Below, in pieces: positions 52,455 through 61,564 of a stretch of 64,000 nucleotides of DNA (its first letter is position 1; each line of letters begins with the position of its first letter). The notes under the pieces are model-generated. The model had not been told where the DNA came from and ran no database searches. It saw only the letters and a program-made list of their open reading frames with translations. The translations under genes and the position numbers were made by a program. The DNA is from Nocardioides soli (GTDB lineage Bacteria > Actinomycetota > Actinomycetes > Propionibacteriales > Nocardioidaceae): positions 496,501-560,500 of the forward strand of contig NZ_JACHWR010000003.1 of NCBI RefSeq assembly GCF_014191495.1, in the 5' to 3' direction.

Positions 52455-52760
52455 ATGTGGGACTGGAATGACGGGCACATGAACGACGGTTGGAGCGTCG
52501 CCATGACCCTGGGGATGCTGGGGATCTGCCTGGTGCTCCTCACCGGCGTCCTGGTCGCGGTCGTGTGGGCCGTCCGGTCCGCCGGCGCGCCCACGGCGGG
52601 TCCCGGAGCCGCGACACCACCCGCAGTCCGCGCACCAGGTGTCTCGGGGGATGCGCACCGGATCCTTGCGGAGCGACTGGCCCGCGGCGAGATCGACGCC
52701 GACGAGTACCGAGCCCGACTCGAGGCCCTCGACGGCCACGCCGCGCCGTCGAGTCCGTAG
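52455..52760 (+). CDS. SHOCT-domain small membrane protein
   Basis: A 101-residue protein with one membrane helix (MTLGMLGICLVLLTGVLVAV) and a C-terminal SHOCT motif (ILAERLARGEIDADEYRARL), a short domain common at protein ends in actinobacteria. The ATG at 52455 has AGGTGAG upstream; an in-frame GTG at 52446 is an alternative. Function unknown. Confidence 0.82.
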   Translation: MWDWNDGHMNDGWSVAMTLGMLGICLVLLTGVLVAVVWAVRSAGAPTAGPGAATPPAVRAPGVSGDAHRILAERLARGEIDADEYRARLEALDGHAAPSSP

Positions 52761-52823
52761 GGGATCGTCAAGCGAGCCGGGCGACGACCTGCCACGAGCC
52801 GAAGCCTTAGCGCCCGCTGGCGG

Positions 52824-53561
52824 TCAGGACAGCTCGACGCGGTACACGTACCACGAGCCCAGGTAGCGGGCACGGACGACCTCGACGACGCGACCCGAGC
52901 CGTCGGTCGACTCGCGCATCGCCTCGATGAGGGCGGTGCCGGGGTCGACCTCGAGGGTGAGCGCGTCCTCCTCCGAGCAGTTGATCGCGCGGAGCGTCTC
53001 GCGGGCGCGCCGGGGCGCATACGGCGAGCGCTCCAGGCGGGCGTACAACGAGAACGACGGCTCGAGCACGCCGTCGTCGTCCAGGCCGATCGCGTCGGCG
53101 ACCTCGTAGGGCAGGACGCTGTGCTGCGTGCCGACGGGGGTGTTGCCGACCAGGCGCCGGCGGACCAGCTCGTAGAGTCGGGAGTCGGGCCGGTACGGCT
53201 CGTGCAGGGGGTCCTCGGTGGCGGCGACCTCGCCGCGTGACAGGAGCTGCTGTCCAGGCTTCATTCCGAGACTGGTGACGTGGTCGGTGAAGCCACCGAG
53301 TCCGTTCAGCGGCCGGTCCAGCGGGGTGGAGGTCACGAACGTGCCCTTGCCCTGCTGCTTCACCACGAGACCACGGTCGGCCAACGTGTCGAGGGCCTTG
53401 ACGACGGTCGCCCGGCTCAGCCCGTAGGCATTCGCGAGGGAGTGCTCGGGGGGCAGCAGGCTGCCGACCTCGAACTCGCCCGCGCTGATCTGCGACGTCA
53501 GGACCTCGGCGAGCTGTGCGTAGAGCGGTGGGTCGCCAGCGCGACGCGAGAGTCGGATCAT
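52824..53561 (-). CDS. GntR family (HutC-type) transcriptional repressor
   Basis: A 245-residue GntR regulator: N-terminal winged helix (PLYAQLAEVLTSQISAGEF, LSRATVVKALDTLADRGLV) and a C-terminal UTRA ligand-binding domain (LYELVRRRLVGNTPVGTQHS, ARYLGSWYVYRVELS). AAGGAGG lies just before the ATG at 53561. It is divergent from the catabolic operon beginning at 53765 and is probably its local repressor, acting through the palindromic sites at 53724-53745. Confidence 0.93.
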   Translation of the reverse strand: MIRLSRRAGDPPLYAQLAEVLTSQISAGEFEVGSLLPPEHSLANAYGLSRATVVKALDTLADRGLVVKQQGKGTFVTSTPLDRPLNGLGGFTDHVTSLGMKPGQQLLSRGEVAATEDPLHEPYRPDSRLYELVRRRLVGNTPVGTQHSVLPYEVADAIGLDDDGVLEPSFSLYARLERSPYAPRRARETLRAINCSEEDALTLEVDPGTALIEAMRESTDGSGRVVEVVRARYLGSWYVYRVELS

Positions 53562-53723
53562 CGCGACCTCCTTCGGTTCCTGTCGCGCGTAGGCGACAAC
53601 GTATCGTGCGAACGGTCCGGGCTCGGGGCGCTCCCGCGCTCGGCGCCCGGGTTCTGCATTCGACGCGAGAAGTTCGCGCCAGGGTCTTGCGGATCTTCCA
53701 GTTCGACCCCAAGAATATGCCAA

Positions 53724-53745
53724 GTTGACCGGTCAAGTGGTCAAC
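53724..53745. promoter_or_regulatory. Palindromic operator candidate
   Basis: Arms gttgacc (53724-53730) and ggtcaac (53739-53745) are inverted repeats, and ttgaccggtcaa (53725-53736) is a perfect 12-bp palindrome. Located between the divergent gntR and VOC genes, 20 bp before the latter's start. Confidence 0.65.
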
Positions 53746-53764
53746 CTGACTGGAAGGGTCGTCC

Positions 53765-54223
53765 ATGCGCCACGCACTGTCGATCGTCACGCTTGGCGTT
53801 GCCGACGTCGATCGCGCCGTCGCCTTCTACGAGAAGTTCGGGTGGCGACGGTCGGAGGTCTCCGATCCCGCGATGTGCACCTTCGTCATCACGCCCTCGA
53901 CGGTGCTGGGGCTCGTGCCCTTCGCGCTGCTCACGGCGGATGCACAGCTCGGGACCGAGCTCGAGAAGGCGCCGAGCTTCGGCGGTTTCACGCTGGCCGT
54001 CAACGGGCACAGCCCCGCCGACGTCGACGAGATCATCGAGATCGCGCGGGCCGCGGGCGCGACGATCCACCAGGAGCCGGGGGAGCGGGACTGGGGTGGC
54101 TATCCCGGCTACTCCGCGTACTTCCTGGACCTCGACGGCTACCCCTGGGAGGTTGCGTACGCGCCGTTCCTGGACCTCGACGCCGAGGGCCGGTTCGTGC
54201 TTCCCGAGGGCTCGAGCGCATGA
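53765..54223 (+). CDS. VOC family protein
   Basis: A 152-residue vicinal-oxygen-chelate protein, first gene of the catabolic operon. Paired modules contain VTLGVADVDRAVAFYEKFGW and YFLDLDGYPWEVAY with the likely metal ligand Glu. Could be a lyase, isomerase or dioxygenase on the pathway. The stop overlaps the ABC-ATPase start. Confidence 0.9.
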   Translation: MRHALSIVTLGVADVDRAVAFYEKFGWRRSEVSDPAMCTFVITPSTVLGLVPFALLTADAQLGTELEKAPSFGGFTLAVNGHSPADVDEIIEIARAAGATIHQEPGERDWGGYPGYSAYFLDLDGYPWEVAYAPFLDLDAEGRFVLPEGSSA

Positions 54224-54993
54224 TCCTCACCGAGCCGCTGCTCGAGGTCCGCGATCTCGAGGTCACCTTCGGACATATCCAGGCGTTGCGTGGTGCCTCG
54301 CTCACCGTGGGGAAGCACGAGATCGTCGGGCTGGTCGGTGACAACGGCGCCGGCAAGAGCACCCTGGTCAAGGCGATCTCCGGTGTCCGGCCCGCCGACT
54401 CGGGGCAGATCTACGTCGAGGGCGCGCCGGCCACGCTCGGCTCGCCCGCCGCCTCGCGCGACCTCGGCATCGAGGTGGTGTACCAGGACCTCGCGTTGGC
54501 CTCCCACCTCGACTCCGTGGAGAACCTGTTCCTCGGACGCCAGCTGCGCAGGGGCGGCGTCCTCCGCGCTCTCGGCTTCGTCGACCGCGCCGAGATGCGC
54601 CGCGTCGCGACCGAGACGTTCGTGACCCTGAAGATGACCGTGAAGGACCTCTCGACCCCGGTCGGGGACCTGTCCGGTGGTCAGCGGCAGGCGGTCGCGG
54701 TCGCCCGGGCGGCGCACTGGGCCGAGCGCCTGATCATCATGGACGAGCCGACCGCGGCGCTGGGGCCCGTGCAGACCGAGCAGGTGGGCAAGATGATCCG
54801 GCGCGTCCGCGAGCACGGGCTCTCGGTGCTCGTGGTCAGCCACGACCTCCCGCAGGTGCTCGACATCTGCGACCGCGTCGTCGTCTTCCGGCACGGACTG
54901 GCGGTGGCGAGCGTCGCCTCCGGGGACATCGGGGTGCGAGATCTCGTCGATCTGATGAGCGGCGCAGAGGCCGCGGATGAGGAAGAGCTGTGA
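54220..54993 (+). CDS. Sugar-type ABC transporter ATP-binding protein
   Basis: A 257-residue single ATPase domain of the carbohydrate-uptake (CUT2) kind. Walker A LVGDNGAGKSTLVKAI, Q-loop VVYQDLAL, signature DLSGGQRQAVAVARA, Walker B LIIMDEPTAAL and H-loop LVVSHD are all present. Most CUT2 ATPases carry two domains (RbsA); this single-domain form is the FrcA-like type. ATGA overlap with the VOC gene and GTGA overlap with the permease gene. Confidence 0.94.
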   Translation: MILTEPLLEVRDLEVTFGHIQALRGASLTVGKHEIVGLVGDNGAGKSTLVKAISGVRPADSGQIYVEGAPATLGSPAASRDLGIEVVYQDLALASHLDSVENLFLGRQLRRGGVLRALGFVDRAEMRRVATETFVTLKMTVKDLSTPVGDLSGGQRQAVAVARAAHWAERLIIMDEPTAALGPVQTEQVGKMIRRVREHGLSVLVVSHDLPQVLDICDRVVVFRHGLAVASVASGDIGVRDLVDLMSGAEAADEEEL

Positions 54994-55979
54994 TGTCGTC
55001 GTTGTCCGTCGCCGACCTGAGGAAGCGGATCCTCTACCGCGGGTCGCCGGCGCTGGTCTGGTTCACGCTGGTCGTGCTGCTCGTCGTCTTCAGTGCGATG
55101 GCGCCCGGGCTCTTCACGAGCAAGGTGAACATCAGCAACATCCTGTCGGACGCGTCCATCCTGATCGTCCTGGCGGTCGCGGCGACGCTGATCCTCGCCG
55201 TCGGTGACTTCGACCTGTCGATCGGCGCCGTCCTCGTCTTCTCCGGAATCCTCGGCGCGAAGGTGATGATCGCCTGGGACGGCGGGGTGGGCACCGGCAT
55301 CGCACTCGGCCTCGTGGTGTGCCTGGTGAGCGGGGCCGCGTGCGGTGCGCTCAGCGGCGCCCTGGTCGCCTACGCACGGATCCCGTCCATCATCACCACC
55401 CTCGGTGTGATGGGGCTCCTCACCGGTGCGAGCAACCTGATCACCGGCGGCGTCGATCTCCGGGGCCTGCCCCCCGAGCTGACCCGGAACATCGGCAACC
55501 GGTCGTTCGGGGACGTCGTCTCGTTGCCGACGATCGTCGCCTTCGTCGTGGCGATCATCGTCGCGGTCATCATCCGCTCGACCGTGTTCGGCAGGAACAC
55601 CCTGGCGCTCGGCTCGAACGCGGAGGCGCTGCGACGCGTCGGCGTCGACGTCCGCTTCCACCGGATGAAGGTGTTCGCGCTGGCCGGCATGTGCTACGGC
55701 CTGGCCGGGTTCCTCTCGCTCGCCAAGTACTCGACGACCACGATCGCCGGCCACAGCAACGACATGCTCCAGGCCTACACCGCGGCGATCCTCGGCGGCT
55801 CCAGCCCGTTCGGCGGCGTCGTGACGGTCGTCGGGACCGTGGTCGGCGTGTTCATCCCGACCACGCTGCAGAACGGGTTCGTGGTGCTCGGTATCGACCC
55901 GTTCTGGCAGCAGGTCGCCGTCGGCGGCGTCCTCCTCGTGGCGGTCTTCGTCCAGACCTACCGCAAGAACCAGCGCTAG
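54990..55979 (+). CDS. ABC transporter permease, RbsC-like
   Basis: A 329-residue permease of the BPD_transp_2 family with about eight to ten membrane helices. AVGDFDLSIGAVLVFSGILG and the TLGVMGLLTGASNLITGGVD block are typical of sugar permeases; the ATPase-contact region is PFGGVVTVVGTVVGVFIPT. GTG (54990) or ATG (54993) start; GTG overlaps the ATPase stop. Confidence 0.93.
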   Translation: MMSSLSVADLRKRILYRGSPALVWFTLVVLLVVFSAMAPGLFTSKVNISNILSDASILIVLAVAATLILAVGDFDLSIGAVLVFSGILGAKVMIAWDGGVGTGIALGLVVCLVSGAACGALSGALVAYARIPSIITTLGVMGLLTGASNLITGGVDLRGLPPELTRNIGNRSFGDVVSLPTIVAFVVAIIVAVIIRSTVFGRNTLALGSNAEALRRVGVDVRFHRMKVFALAGMCYGLAGFLSLAKYSTTTIAGHSNDMLQAYTAAILGGSSPFGGVVTVVGTVVGVFIPTTLQNGFVVLGIDPFWQQVAVGGVLLVAVFVQTYRKNQR

Positions 55980-56045
55980 AGCCTGCGCGCTCGGGCCGTT
56001 GGCCCACTTCTCCCCACCACCCCACCCAACAGTCAGGAAACCACG

Positions 56046-57026
56046 ATGAAGACCACTCGTTCCGTCCACGTGATCGCCGGCGTCGCCTGTCTCGCCCTGG
56101 CGGCCACGGCCTGCGGCTCCTCCGAGGGTTCGGACAGCGGGGACAGCGTGTCGATCTCCGTCGTCACCGGCAGTGCGGGCGCGTACTACGAGGCGATGGC
56201 CTGCGGCGCCGAGAAGGCCGCCAAGGCCGCCGGAGCGAAGATCGACGTGCAGTACCCCGACGCCTACGACCCGACCAAGAGCGAGTCCCTGATCCGCTCG
56301 GCCTCGGTCAAGCAGCCGGACGCGATGGTCGTCGTCCCGACGGATGCGACGGCGCTCACGTCGGCGCTGTCCAGCGTCGCTTCCTCGGGGACCAAGCTGG
56401 TGTTCGCCGACCAGACGACCGACGACCCGTCGGTTGCGGTCTCCCAGGTGCTGACCGACAACGAGGCCGCGGGCGCGGCCGCGGCCGACGCGATGGCCGA
56501 CGCCATCGGCGGCAAGGGCAAGGTGATCATCGACGGCGCGGCTCCCGGCTCCTCGGCGGTCGACGAGCGGGTCAACGGGTTCAAGGACCAGATGGCCGAG
56601 AACTACCCCGATGTCGACGTCCTGGGTGTCGAGTACTCGCAGTCCGACGCGTCCAAGGCCCGGTCGATCATCAACGGCACCCTCGCGAAGCACCCCGACC
56701 TCGCGGGCGTCTACGTGATCTACGAGACCGGCGCGATCGGCATCGGCTCGGCGATCAAGGCCGGCGGCCTGACCGGGAAGGTCAAGATGGTGGGGTTCGA
56801 CACCGCGCCCACCATCATCGAGATGCTGGAGGAGGGCGTCGTCACCGCCACCGTCGCCCAGCAGCCCGCGCAGATGGGAGAGCTCGCCGTCGAGCAGGCG
56901 TTGAAGGCCATCGACGGCGAGGAGGCCGACGCCGAGGTGAGTGTTCCCTTCACGGTCGTCACCAAGGACAACCTCGAGGACAAGGACGTCCAGGCGATCG
57001 TGAACGCGTCGGCGAACCAGTGCTGA
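56046..57026 (+). CDS. Periplasmic-type sugar-binding lipoprotein
   Basis: A 326-residue solute-binding lipoprotein of the RbsB/peripla_BP_4 family. Lipobox AATAC (C23) in the signal peptide; the mature part has the IVSVVTGSAGAYYEAMACGA opening and PDAMVVVPTDATALTSAL hinge-region motif. Together with 54220 and 54990 it forms one importer. AGGAAACC precedes the ATG. Confidence 0.94.
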   Translation: MKTTRSVHVIAGVACLALAATACGSSEGSDSGDSVSISVVTGSAGAYYEAMACGAEKAAKAAGAKIDVQYPDAYDPTKSESLIRSASVKQPDAMVVVPTDATALTSALSSVASSGTKLVFADQTTDDPSVAVSQVLTDNEAAGAAAADAMADAIGGKGKVIIDGAAPGSSAVDERVNGFKDQMAENYPDVDVLGVEYSQSDASKARSIINGTLAKHPDLAGVYVIYETGAIGIGSAIKAGGLTGKVKMVGFDTAPTIIEMLEEGVVTATVAQQPAQMGELAVEQALKAIDGEEADAEVSVPFTVVTKDNLEDKDVQAIVNASANQC

Positions 57027-57607
57027 GCACGGCCGGGCCGACGGCCGCCGGGGCCGGGACGACCGCCCTCGTGGTGGTCGACGTGCTGAACTCGTTCTTC
57101 CACCCCGACTGCGGCAACTACTACCCGGAGGCGGCACGGGTCCTGGAGCCGATCGCCAAGCTCCTGGAGACGGCCCGGCGGCGCGACACCCTCGTCGTGC
57201 ACGCCGTCGAACGGCACCGGCCCGGCCTCGCGGACTTCGAACAGCCGAAGCTGCCCGAGCACTGCCAGATCGGTGGCCTGGACAGCGAGTACGTCGACGG
57301 GTTCGCCCCGGTCGACCGGGCCCGCGAGATCGAGGTGCCCAAGCGTCGGTACTCCTCGTTCTACGCAACCGACCTCGGCCTGCTCCTGCGGGAGCAGGGC
57401 GTCCAGCGCGTCGTGGTGGTCGGGGTCAAGACGAACGTGTGCATCCGAGCGACGATCCAGGACGGCTTCGCCGGGGGCTTCCAGATGGTGCTCCCGCGCG
57501 AGGCGACGAACTCCAACCGTCCCCACCTCGAGGAGGCTTCGATCGAGGACGTCTCCCGCTACTTCGGCGACGTGGTCGACCTCGGTGCGGCGGAGGCGAT
57601 GCTGTGA
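57020..57607 (+). CDS. Isochorismatase-family cysteine hydrolase
   Basis: A 195-residue hydrolase. The D-K-C triad is visible: D21 in LVVVDVLNSFF, K108 in EVPKRRYSSF and C141 in GVKTNVCIRAT. Family members cleave C-N bonds (nicotinamidase, ureidoacrylate and carbamoyl amidases) or vinyl ethers. In this operon, a ring-opening or amidase step is plausible. It overlaps the preceding stop by 7 nt and the PfkB GTG by 4 nt. Confidence 0.92.
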   Translation: MLSTAGPTAAGAGTTALVVVDVLNSFFHPDCGNYYPEAARVLEPIAKLLETARRRDTLVVHAVERHRPGLADFEQPKLPEHCQIGGLDSEYVDGFAPVDRAREIEVPKRRYSSFYATDLGLLLREQGVQRVVVVGVKTNVCIRATIQDGFAGGFQMVLPREATNSNRPHLEEASIEDVSRYFGDVVDLGAAEAML

Positions 57608-58512
57608 CCACGATCGCCGTGCTCGGCTACGCCAGCCTCGACCACGCCATGCGCATCGACCCGTTCCGGGGTGCGGACGCGACCACGCATATCCGGGAGC
57701 GGGTGAGCGCGGACTGGCCGTCGCCGGGCGGGATCGCGAATCTGGCCCGCGCCGCCGCCGCCGGCGGCAGCGACGTCGTCGCGGTGAGCTGGTTGGCCGA
57801 CGACGAGCTGGGCCGTGCCTGGAGCGGCGCGCTCGCGGCCGACGGCGTCCGTGATGAGGGAGTGCGGGTCAGCGGGACGCTGAGCCCCCACTCGTACCTG
57901 CTCTACGAGCCGCAGGGGGCGACGTACTGCCTCTTCCACCCGGGCGACTCCCATCACGACGAGCTGACGGAGCGGCAGCGGGAGGTGCTCCGGTCGGCCG
58001 ACTGGGCGCTGGTCGCCGTCGGACCGGCCGCGGCGACCCGCGAGCTCCTCGAGCTGGAGGCCGGCACCCGGGTCGCCTGGTCGGTGAAGCACGATGCCGA
58101 CGCCCTCCCGGCCGACCTGGTGCGGCGCCTCCTCGGCACCGCCGACGTGATCACGTTCAACCGGGCCGAGGAGACCCTGATCGCCGACGCCGCCGGAGCC
58201 GGCTGGGACGAACACTGCCGTCCCACCACCCTCCTGGTCCGCACCGCCGGCGCCGACGGCGTCGAAGCCTGGTATCCGGGGGAGTCGGTCCTGCACGTGC
58301 CGGCCCGGCGTCTCGAGTCGGTCGACGACACGACCGGCGCCGGAGACACCTTCGCGGGCCGGCTGGTCGCCGAGCTGGCCGGGCGCGAGATCCGCGGCCG
58401 TGCAGACGAGAGCACTCTGCAAGACGCCCTGCGCGCTGCCGCCGACGCCGCAGCGAACTTCATCGCCGGTCGCAGCCGTGACGCTGCGCCGGCCGGAAAG
58501 GAACAGATATGA
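57604..58512 (+). CDS. PfkB family carbohydrate/nucleoside kinase
   Basis: A 302-residue PfkB-family kinase with the glycine-rich SPGGIANLARAAAAGG block and the anion-hole/catalytic motif DDTTGAGDTFAG (base D248). Ribokinase, pseudouridine kinase and adenosine kinase are in this family, so phosphorylation of a sugar or nucleoside is likely. GTG start overlapping the isochorismatase stop, and ATG of the next gene within its 3' end. Confidence 0.92.
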   Translation: MTTIAVLGYASLDHAMRIDPFRGADATTHIRERVSADWPSPGGIANLARAAAAGGSDVVAVSWLADDELGRAWSGALAADGVRDEGVRVSGTLSPHSYLLYEPQGATYCLFHPGDSHHDELTERQREVLRSADWALVAVGPAAATRELLELEAGTRVAWSVKHDADALPADLVRRLLGTADVITFNRAEETLIADAAGAGWDEHCRPTTLLVRTAGADGVEAWYPGESVLHVPARRLESVDDTTGAGDTFAGRLVAELAGREIRGRADESTLQDALRAAADAAANFIAGRSRDAAPAGKEQI

Positions 58513-59267
58513 CCGAGCGCGCGTGGTACCTCGGGTGCACGCGAGAGGACGTCGGACCTGCTGCCGTCCTCGTCGGTGACCGCGCCCGTGCCCACCTGGC
58601 GGCCGAGCTGCTCGACGACGCCCGCGTCGTGAACGAGAGCCGAGGCCTGACCACCGTCACCGGAACCTGGAAGGGCCAGACGCTGACGGTGAGCGCCTTC
58701 GGCATGGGCGCGCCGATCGCCGCGGTGGTGATGCACGAGCTGAGCCTCGTCGGCGTTCGGGCGTTCCTTCGGCTGGGGACCGCGCTCACCTTCGGAGCGA
58801 CCCGCCTCGGCGACCTCGTGCTGTCCGAGGGCGCCTACCGCGGCGAGTCCACCTCGTCGACCTACCTGCCGCTGGCCTACCCGGCGGTCCCTGACTTCGG
58901 CCTCAACCGCGTCCTGCACGAGATCCTGTGCGCTCAGGGCCGGCCGCACCGATCGGGGCTGTACGCGTCCTTCGACGGCTTCTACACCGAGATGTTCGAC
59001 GCACAGAGCAAGCGCCTCGAGGAGTCGAGCCCGGTCGAGAAGCTCGCCGAGTTCGGCGTCATCGCGCTCGACATGGAGACCAGCGCGGTCCTCGTCGCGG
59101 CCCGCAGGCTCGGTGTCTCCGCGGCGTCCCTGTGCCTCGCCACGGTGGAGCACGAGACCCACTCGATCATGGGCGACGACGAGCGCGCCGACGCTGAGCG
59201 TGAGCTGCTCGCGGTCGGGTTCGACGGTCTCGTGCGCCACCTCTCGCTCGACCTCGCTCACCAATGA
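58509..59267 (+). CDS. Nucleoside phosphorylase (PNP/UDP family)
   Basis: A 252-residue enzyme of the purine/uridine phosphorylase family, cleaving a nucleoside with phosphate to free base and ribose-1-phosphate. FGMGAPIAAVVMHEL and FLRLGTALTFGAT match the phosphate and base-binding blocks, and VIALDMETSAVLVAARRLG carries the ribose-binding Met-Glu. Overlaps the kinase by 4 nt. Confidence 0.9.
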   Translation: MTERAWYLGCTREDVGPAAVLVGDRARAHLAAELLDDARVVNESRGLTTVTGTWKGQTLTVSAFGMGAPIAAVVMHELSLVGVRAFLRLGTALTFGATRLGDLVLSEGAYRGESTSSTYLPLAYPAVPDFGLNRVLHEILCAQGRPHRSGLYASFDGFYTEMFDAQSKRLEESSPVEKLAEFGVIALDMETSAVLVAARRLGVSAASLCLATVEHETHSIMGDDERADAERELLAVGFDGLVRHLSLDLAHQ

Positions 59268-59278
59268 AGGGAAGCACC

Positions 59279-60082
59279 ATGTCCATTGCATCGTCCATCG
59301 CATCCGACTACTTCGCCGACGTCACCCGCAAGCTCCAGTGGATCTCCGACAACCAGGACGAGAACATCGCCGCGGCCGCTCGCATCTGCGCGGACTCGAT
59401 CGCAGGCGGCGGCCTCGTGTTCGCCTTCGGCACCGGCCACGGGGGCTTCGCGGCACTGGAGATGTTCCCCCGCACCGGCGGCGTGACGGGCTTCCGTCCG
59501 ATCGTGGAGACCTCGATCGCCCTCATGCACCACGTGCTCGGCGACATGGGCACCGCGCAGTACCGCTTCCTCCACACCCGCGAGGGCTATGGGAAGGCCA
59601 TCCTGCGCTCCCACCAGATCAAGGACGGCGACTCGCTGATCCTCTTCTCGCACTCGGGCATCAACGCGGTGATCCTGGACATGGCGGAGGAGTTCAAGGC
59701 GCGCGGACTCAAGGTCATCGCGGTGACCTCGGTGGCCCACTCGTCGCAGGTCCCGAGCCGACACTCGTGCGGCAAGCGGCTGTACGAGGTCGCCGATGTG
59801 GTCATCGACACCAACGTGCCCGTCGAGGACGCCTCCCAGTTCATCGAGGGTCTGGAGTACCCCGTCGGTCCCACGTCGACCTCGCTGGCGGTGGCGATCT
59901 CCCACGCCATCAACGCCTCGACGACCGCCGAGCTCGTCTCGCGCGGGGTCAAGCCGATGATCATGGTCAACACCAACTCGAACCGCACGGCCGAGGCGCA
60001 CCGCCAGAACGACGCCAACTACGCCGAGCTCTGGAACCGCCTGCGCGACCGCGACTTCTCGGCGCCGGTGCCGCAGTCGTGA
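59279..60082 (+). CDS. SIS domain protein
   Basis: A 267-residue protein with a sugar-isomerase (SIS) fold: GLVFAFGTGHGGFAALEMF, DSLILFSHSGINAVILDMAE (phosphosugar loop) and KVIAVTSVAHSSQVPSRHS. Family members bind phosphosugars or act as isomerases or regulators; the UPF0309-like group is close. ATG at 59279 has GAAGGGAAG upstream; 59264 is a possible longer start overlapping the previous stop. Confidence 0.9.
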   Translation: MSIASSIASDYFADVTRKLQWISDNQDENIAAAARICADSIAGGGLVFAFGTGHGGFAALEMFPRTGGVTGFRPIVETSIALMHHVLGDMGTAQYRFLHTREGYGKAILRSHQIKDGDSLILFSHSGINAVILDMAEEFKARGLKVIAVTSVAHSSQVPSRHSCGKRLYEVADVVIDTNVPVEDASQFIEGLEYPVGPTSTSLAVAISHAINASTTAELVSRGVKPMIMVNTNSNRTAEAHRQNDANYAELWNRLRDRDFSAPVPQS

Positions 60083-61548
60083 CCGCGCAGCGCGTCTTCT
60101 CCGAGCAGCGGCGCCTGGTGATCGACGGCGCCGAGACCGACGGCGTCGACAAGCTGGTCACCCGGGTCGTCGACCCGGCGACCGGCGAGCTCGCCGGCAC
60201 CACCGCGTACGCCGGTGCCGGCGACGTCGACAAGGCAGTCGAGGCCGCCCACCGGGCCCAGCCCGACTGGGCTTCGGCCGGACCCGACGCCCGCGCCCGG
60301 GTCCTGCACCGCGCCGCCGATCTGGTCCGCGAGCGCGTGGACGAGATCGCGTGGGCGCTGACCCTCGAGCAGGGGAAGCCGGTCCCCGACAGTCGCAAGG
60401 AGATCCTCTTCGGCGCGGAGGTCCTCGACTACTACGCCGAGGAGGGCAAGCGCCTGCACGGCGAGGTCCGGACCAGCGCGGCCCCCGACGTCCGGTCGGT
60501 CGTGAGCTGGGCGCCCGTCGGGATCGTCGGTGCGATCGTGCCGTGGAACTACCCGGTCGACCTCTACTGCTGGAAGATCGGTCCCGCTCTCGCGGCCGGC
60601 AACGCGATGATCGTGAAGCCGCCCCACGAGACCCCCTTCGCCGTCGGCCTGCTCGTCCGCTGTCTGCTCGACGCGGGGCTCCCGGCGGGCGTCCTCAACG
60701 ACCTGCCCGGCGGCATCGAGGCCGGGCAGCGCCTCGCGGCCCACCCCGACGTCGACATGATCACGGCGACGGCGTCGACGGCGACCGGTCAGGCGTTGAT
60801 GCGCACGGCCGCCGACACCATGAAGCGGGTGTCCCTGGAGCTCGGCGGGCAGTGCCCGTTCGTCGTACTCGACGACGCCGAGCTCGAGCTGGCGGCACAG
60901 GCGGCGTTCCGCCGCTCGTTCTCCAACGCCGGCCAGATCTGCATCGCGGTGAACCGGGTCCTGGTCGCCGAGAGCGTCGCGGACGACTTCGTCGCCGCGG
61001 TCGCGGAGCTGGCCGACTCGGTCCGGCTCGGCCACGGCCTGGACGACGGAGTCCTCTACGGACCGGCGACCAACGCCGGCGTGCTCGCCCGCGCCGCCGA
61101 TCACGTGGAGGATGCCGTCCGGCTCGGCGCGAAGGTCGTCGCCGGCGGGTCCGTCGATCGCTCGGAGGGCCTGGCCGGCGGGCACTTCTACCGACCCACG
61201 GTCATCGACGGGGTGCCGCTGGGTGCCCGGGTGATGTCCGAGGAGACCTTCGGCCCCGTGCTCGGGATCCACCGGTACGCCGAGGGCGAGGACCCGGTGC
61301 GGCTGGCGAACGCGACGCGCTACGGCCTGGCCGCCTACGTCTACGGCCGCGACCTCGAGCGCGCGTGGTCCGTCGCCGACCGGATCGAGGCCGGTGGAGT
61401 GGGCGTCAACATCAACGACGTGTCCGAGCTCCAGGCCCCGTTCGGCGGGTGGAAGCTCTCGGGCTTCGGGCGAGAGCTCGGACCGGAGGGGCTGCGCGGC
61501 TTCTCGCAGCAGCGCCACGTCCGCCTCCGGCTGAGGGCGAGCCTGTGA
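60079..61548 (+). CDS. NAD(P)-dependent aldehyde dehydrogenase (succinate-semialdehyde type)
   Basis: A 489-residue aldehyde dehydrogenase. Catalytic E254 (LELGGQCPF) and C288 (NAGQICIAVNR) are in place; WNYPVDLYCWKIGPALAAGN is the cofactor-binding segment. By sequence style closest to succinate-semialdehyde dehydrogenases, but the operon suggests another semialdehyde. GTGA overlap with the SIS gene. Confidence 0.93.
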   Translation: MTAQRVFSEQRRLVIDGAETDGVDKLVTRVVDPATGELAGTTAYAGAGDVDKAVEAAHRAQPDWASAGPDARARVLHRAADLVRERVDEIAWALTLEQGKPVPDSRKEILFGAEVLDYYAEEGKRLHGEVRTSAAPDVRSVVSWAPVGIVGAIVPWNYPVDLYCWKIGPALAAGNAMIVKPPHETPFAVGLLVRCLLDAGLPAGVLNDLPGGIEAGQRLAAHPDVDMITATASTATGQALMRTAADTMKRVSLELGGQCPFVVLDDAELELAAQAAFRRSFSNAGQICIAVNRVLVAESVADDFVAAVAELADSVRLGHGLDDGVLYGPATNAGVLARAADHVEDAVRLGAKVVAGGSVDRSEGLAGGHFYRPTVIDGVPLGARVMSEETFGPVLGIHRYAEGEDPVRLANATRYGLAAYVYGRDLERAWSVADRIEAGGVGVNINDVSELQAPFGGWKLSGFGRELGPEGLRGFSQQRHVRLRLRASL

Positions 61549-61564
61549 CTGCCGGGGTGCACCA

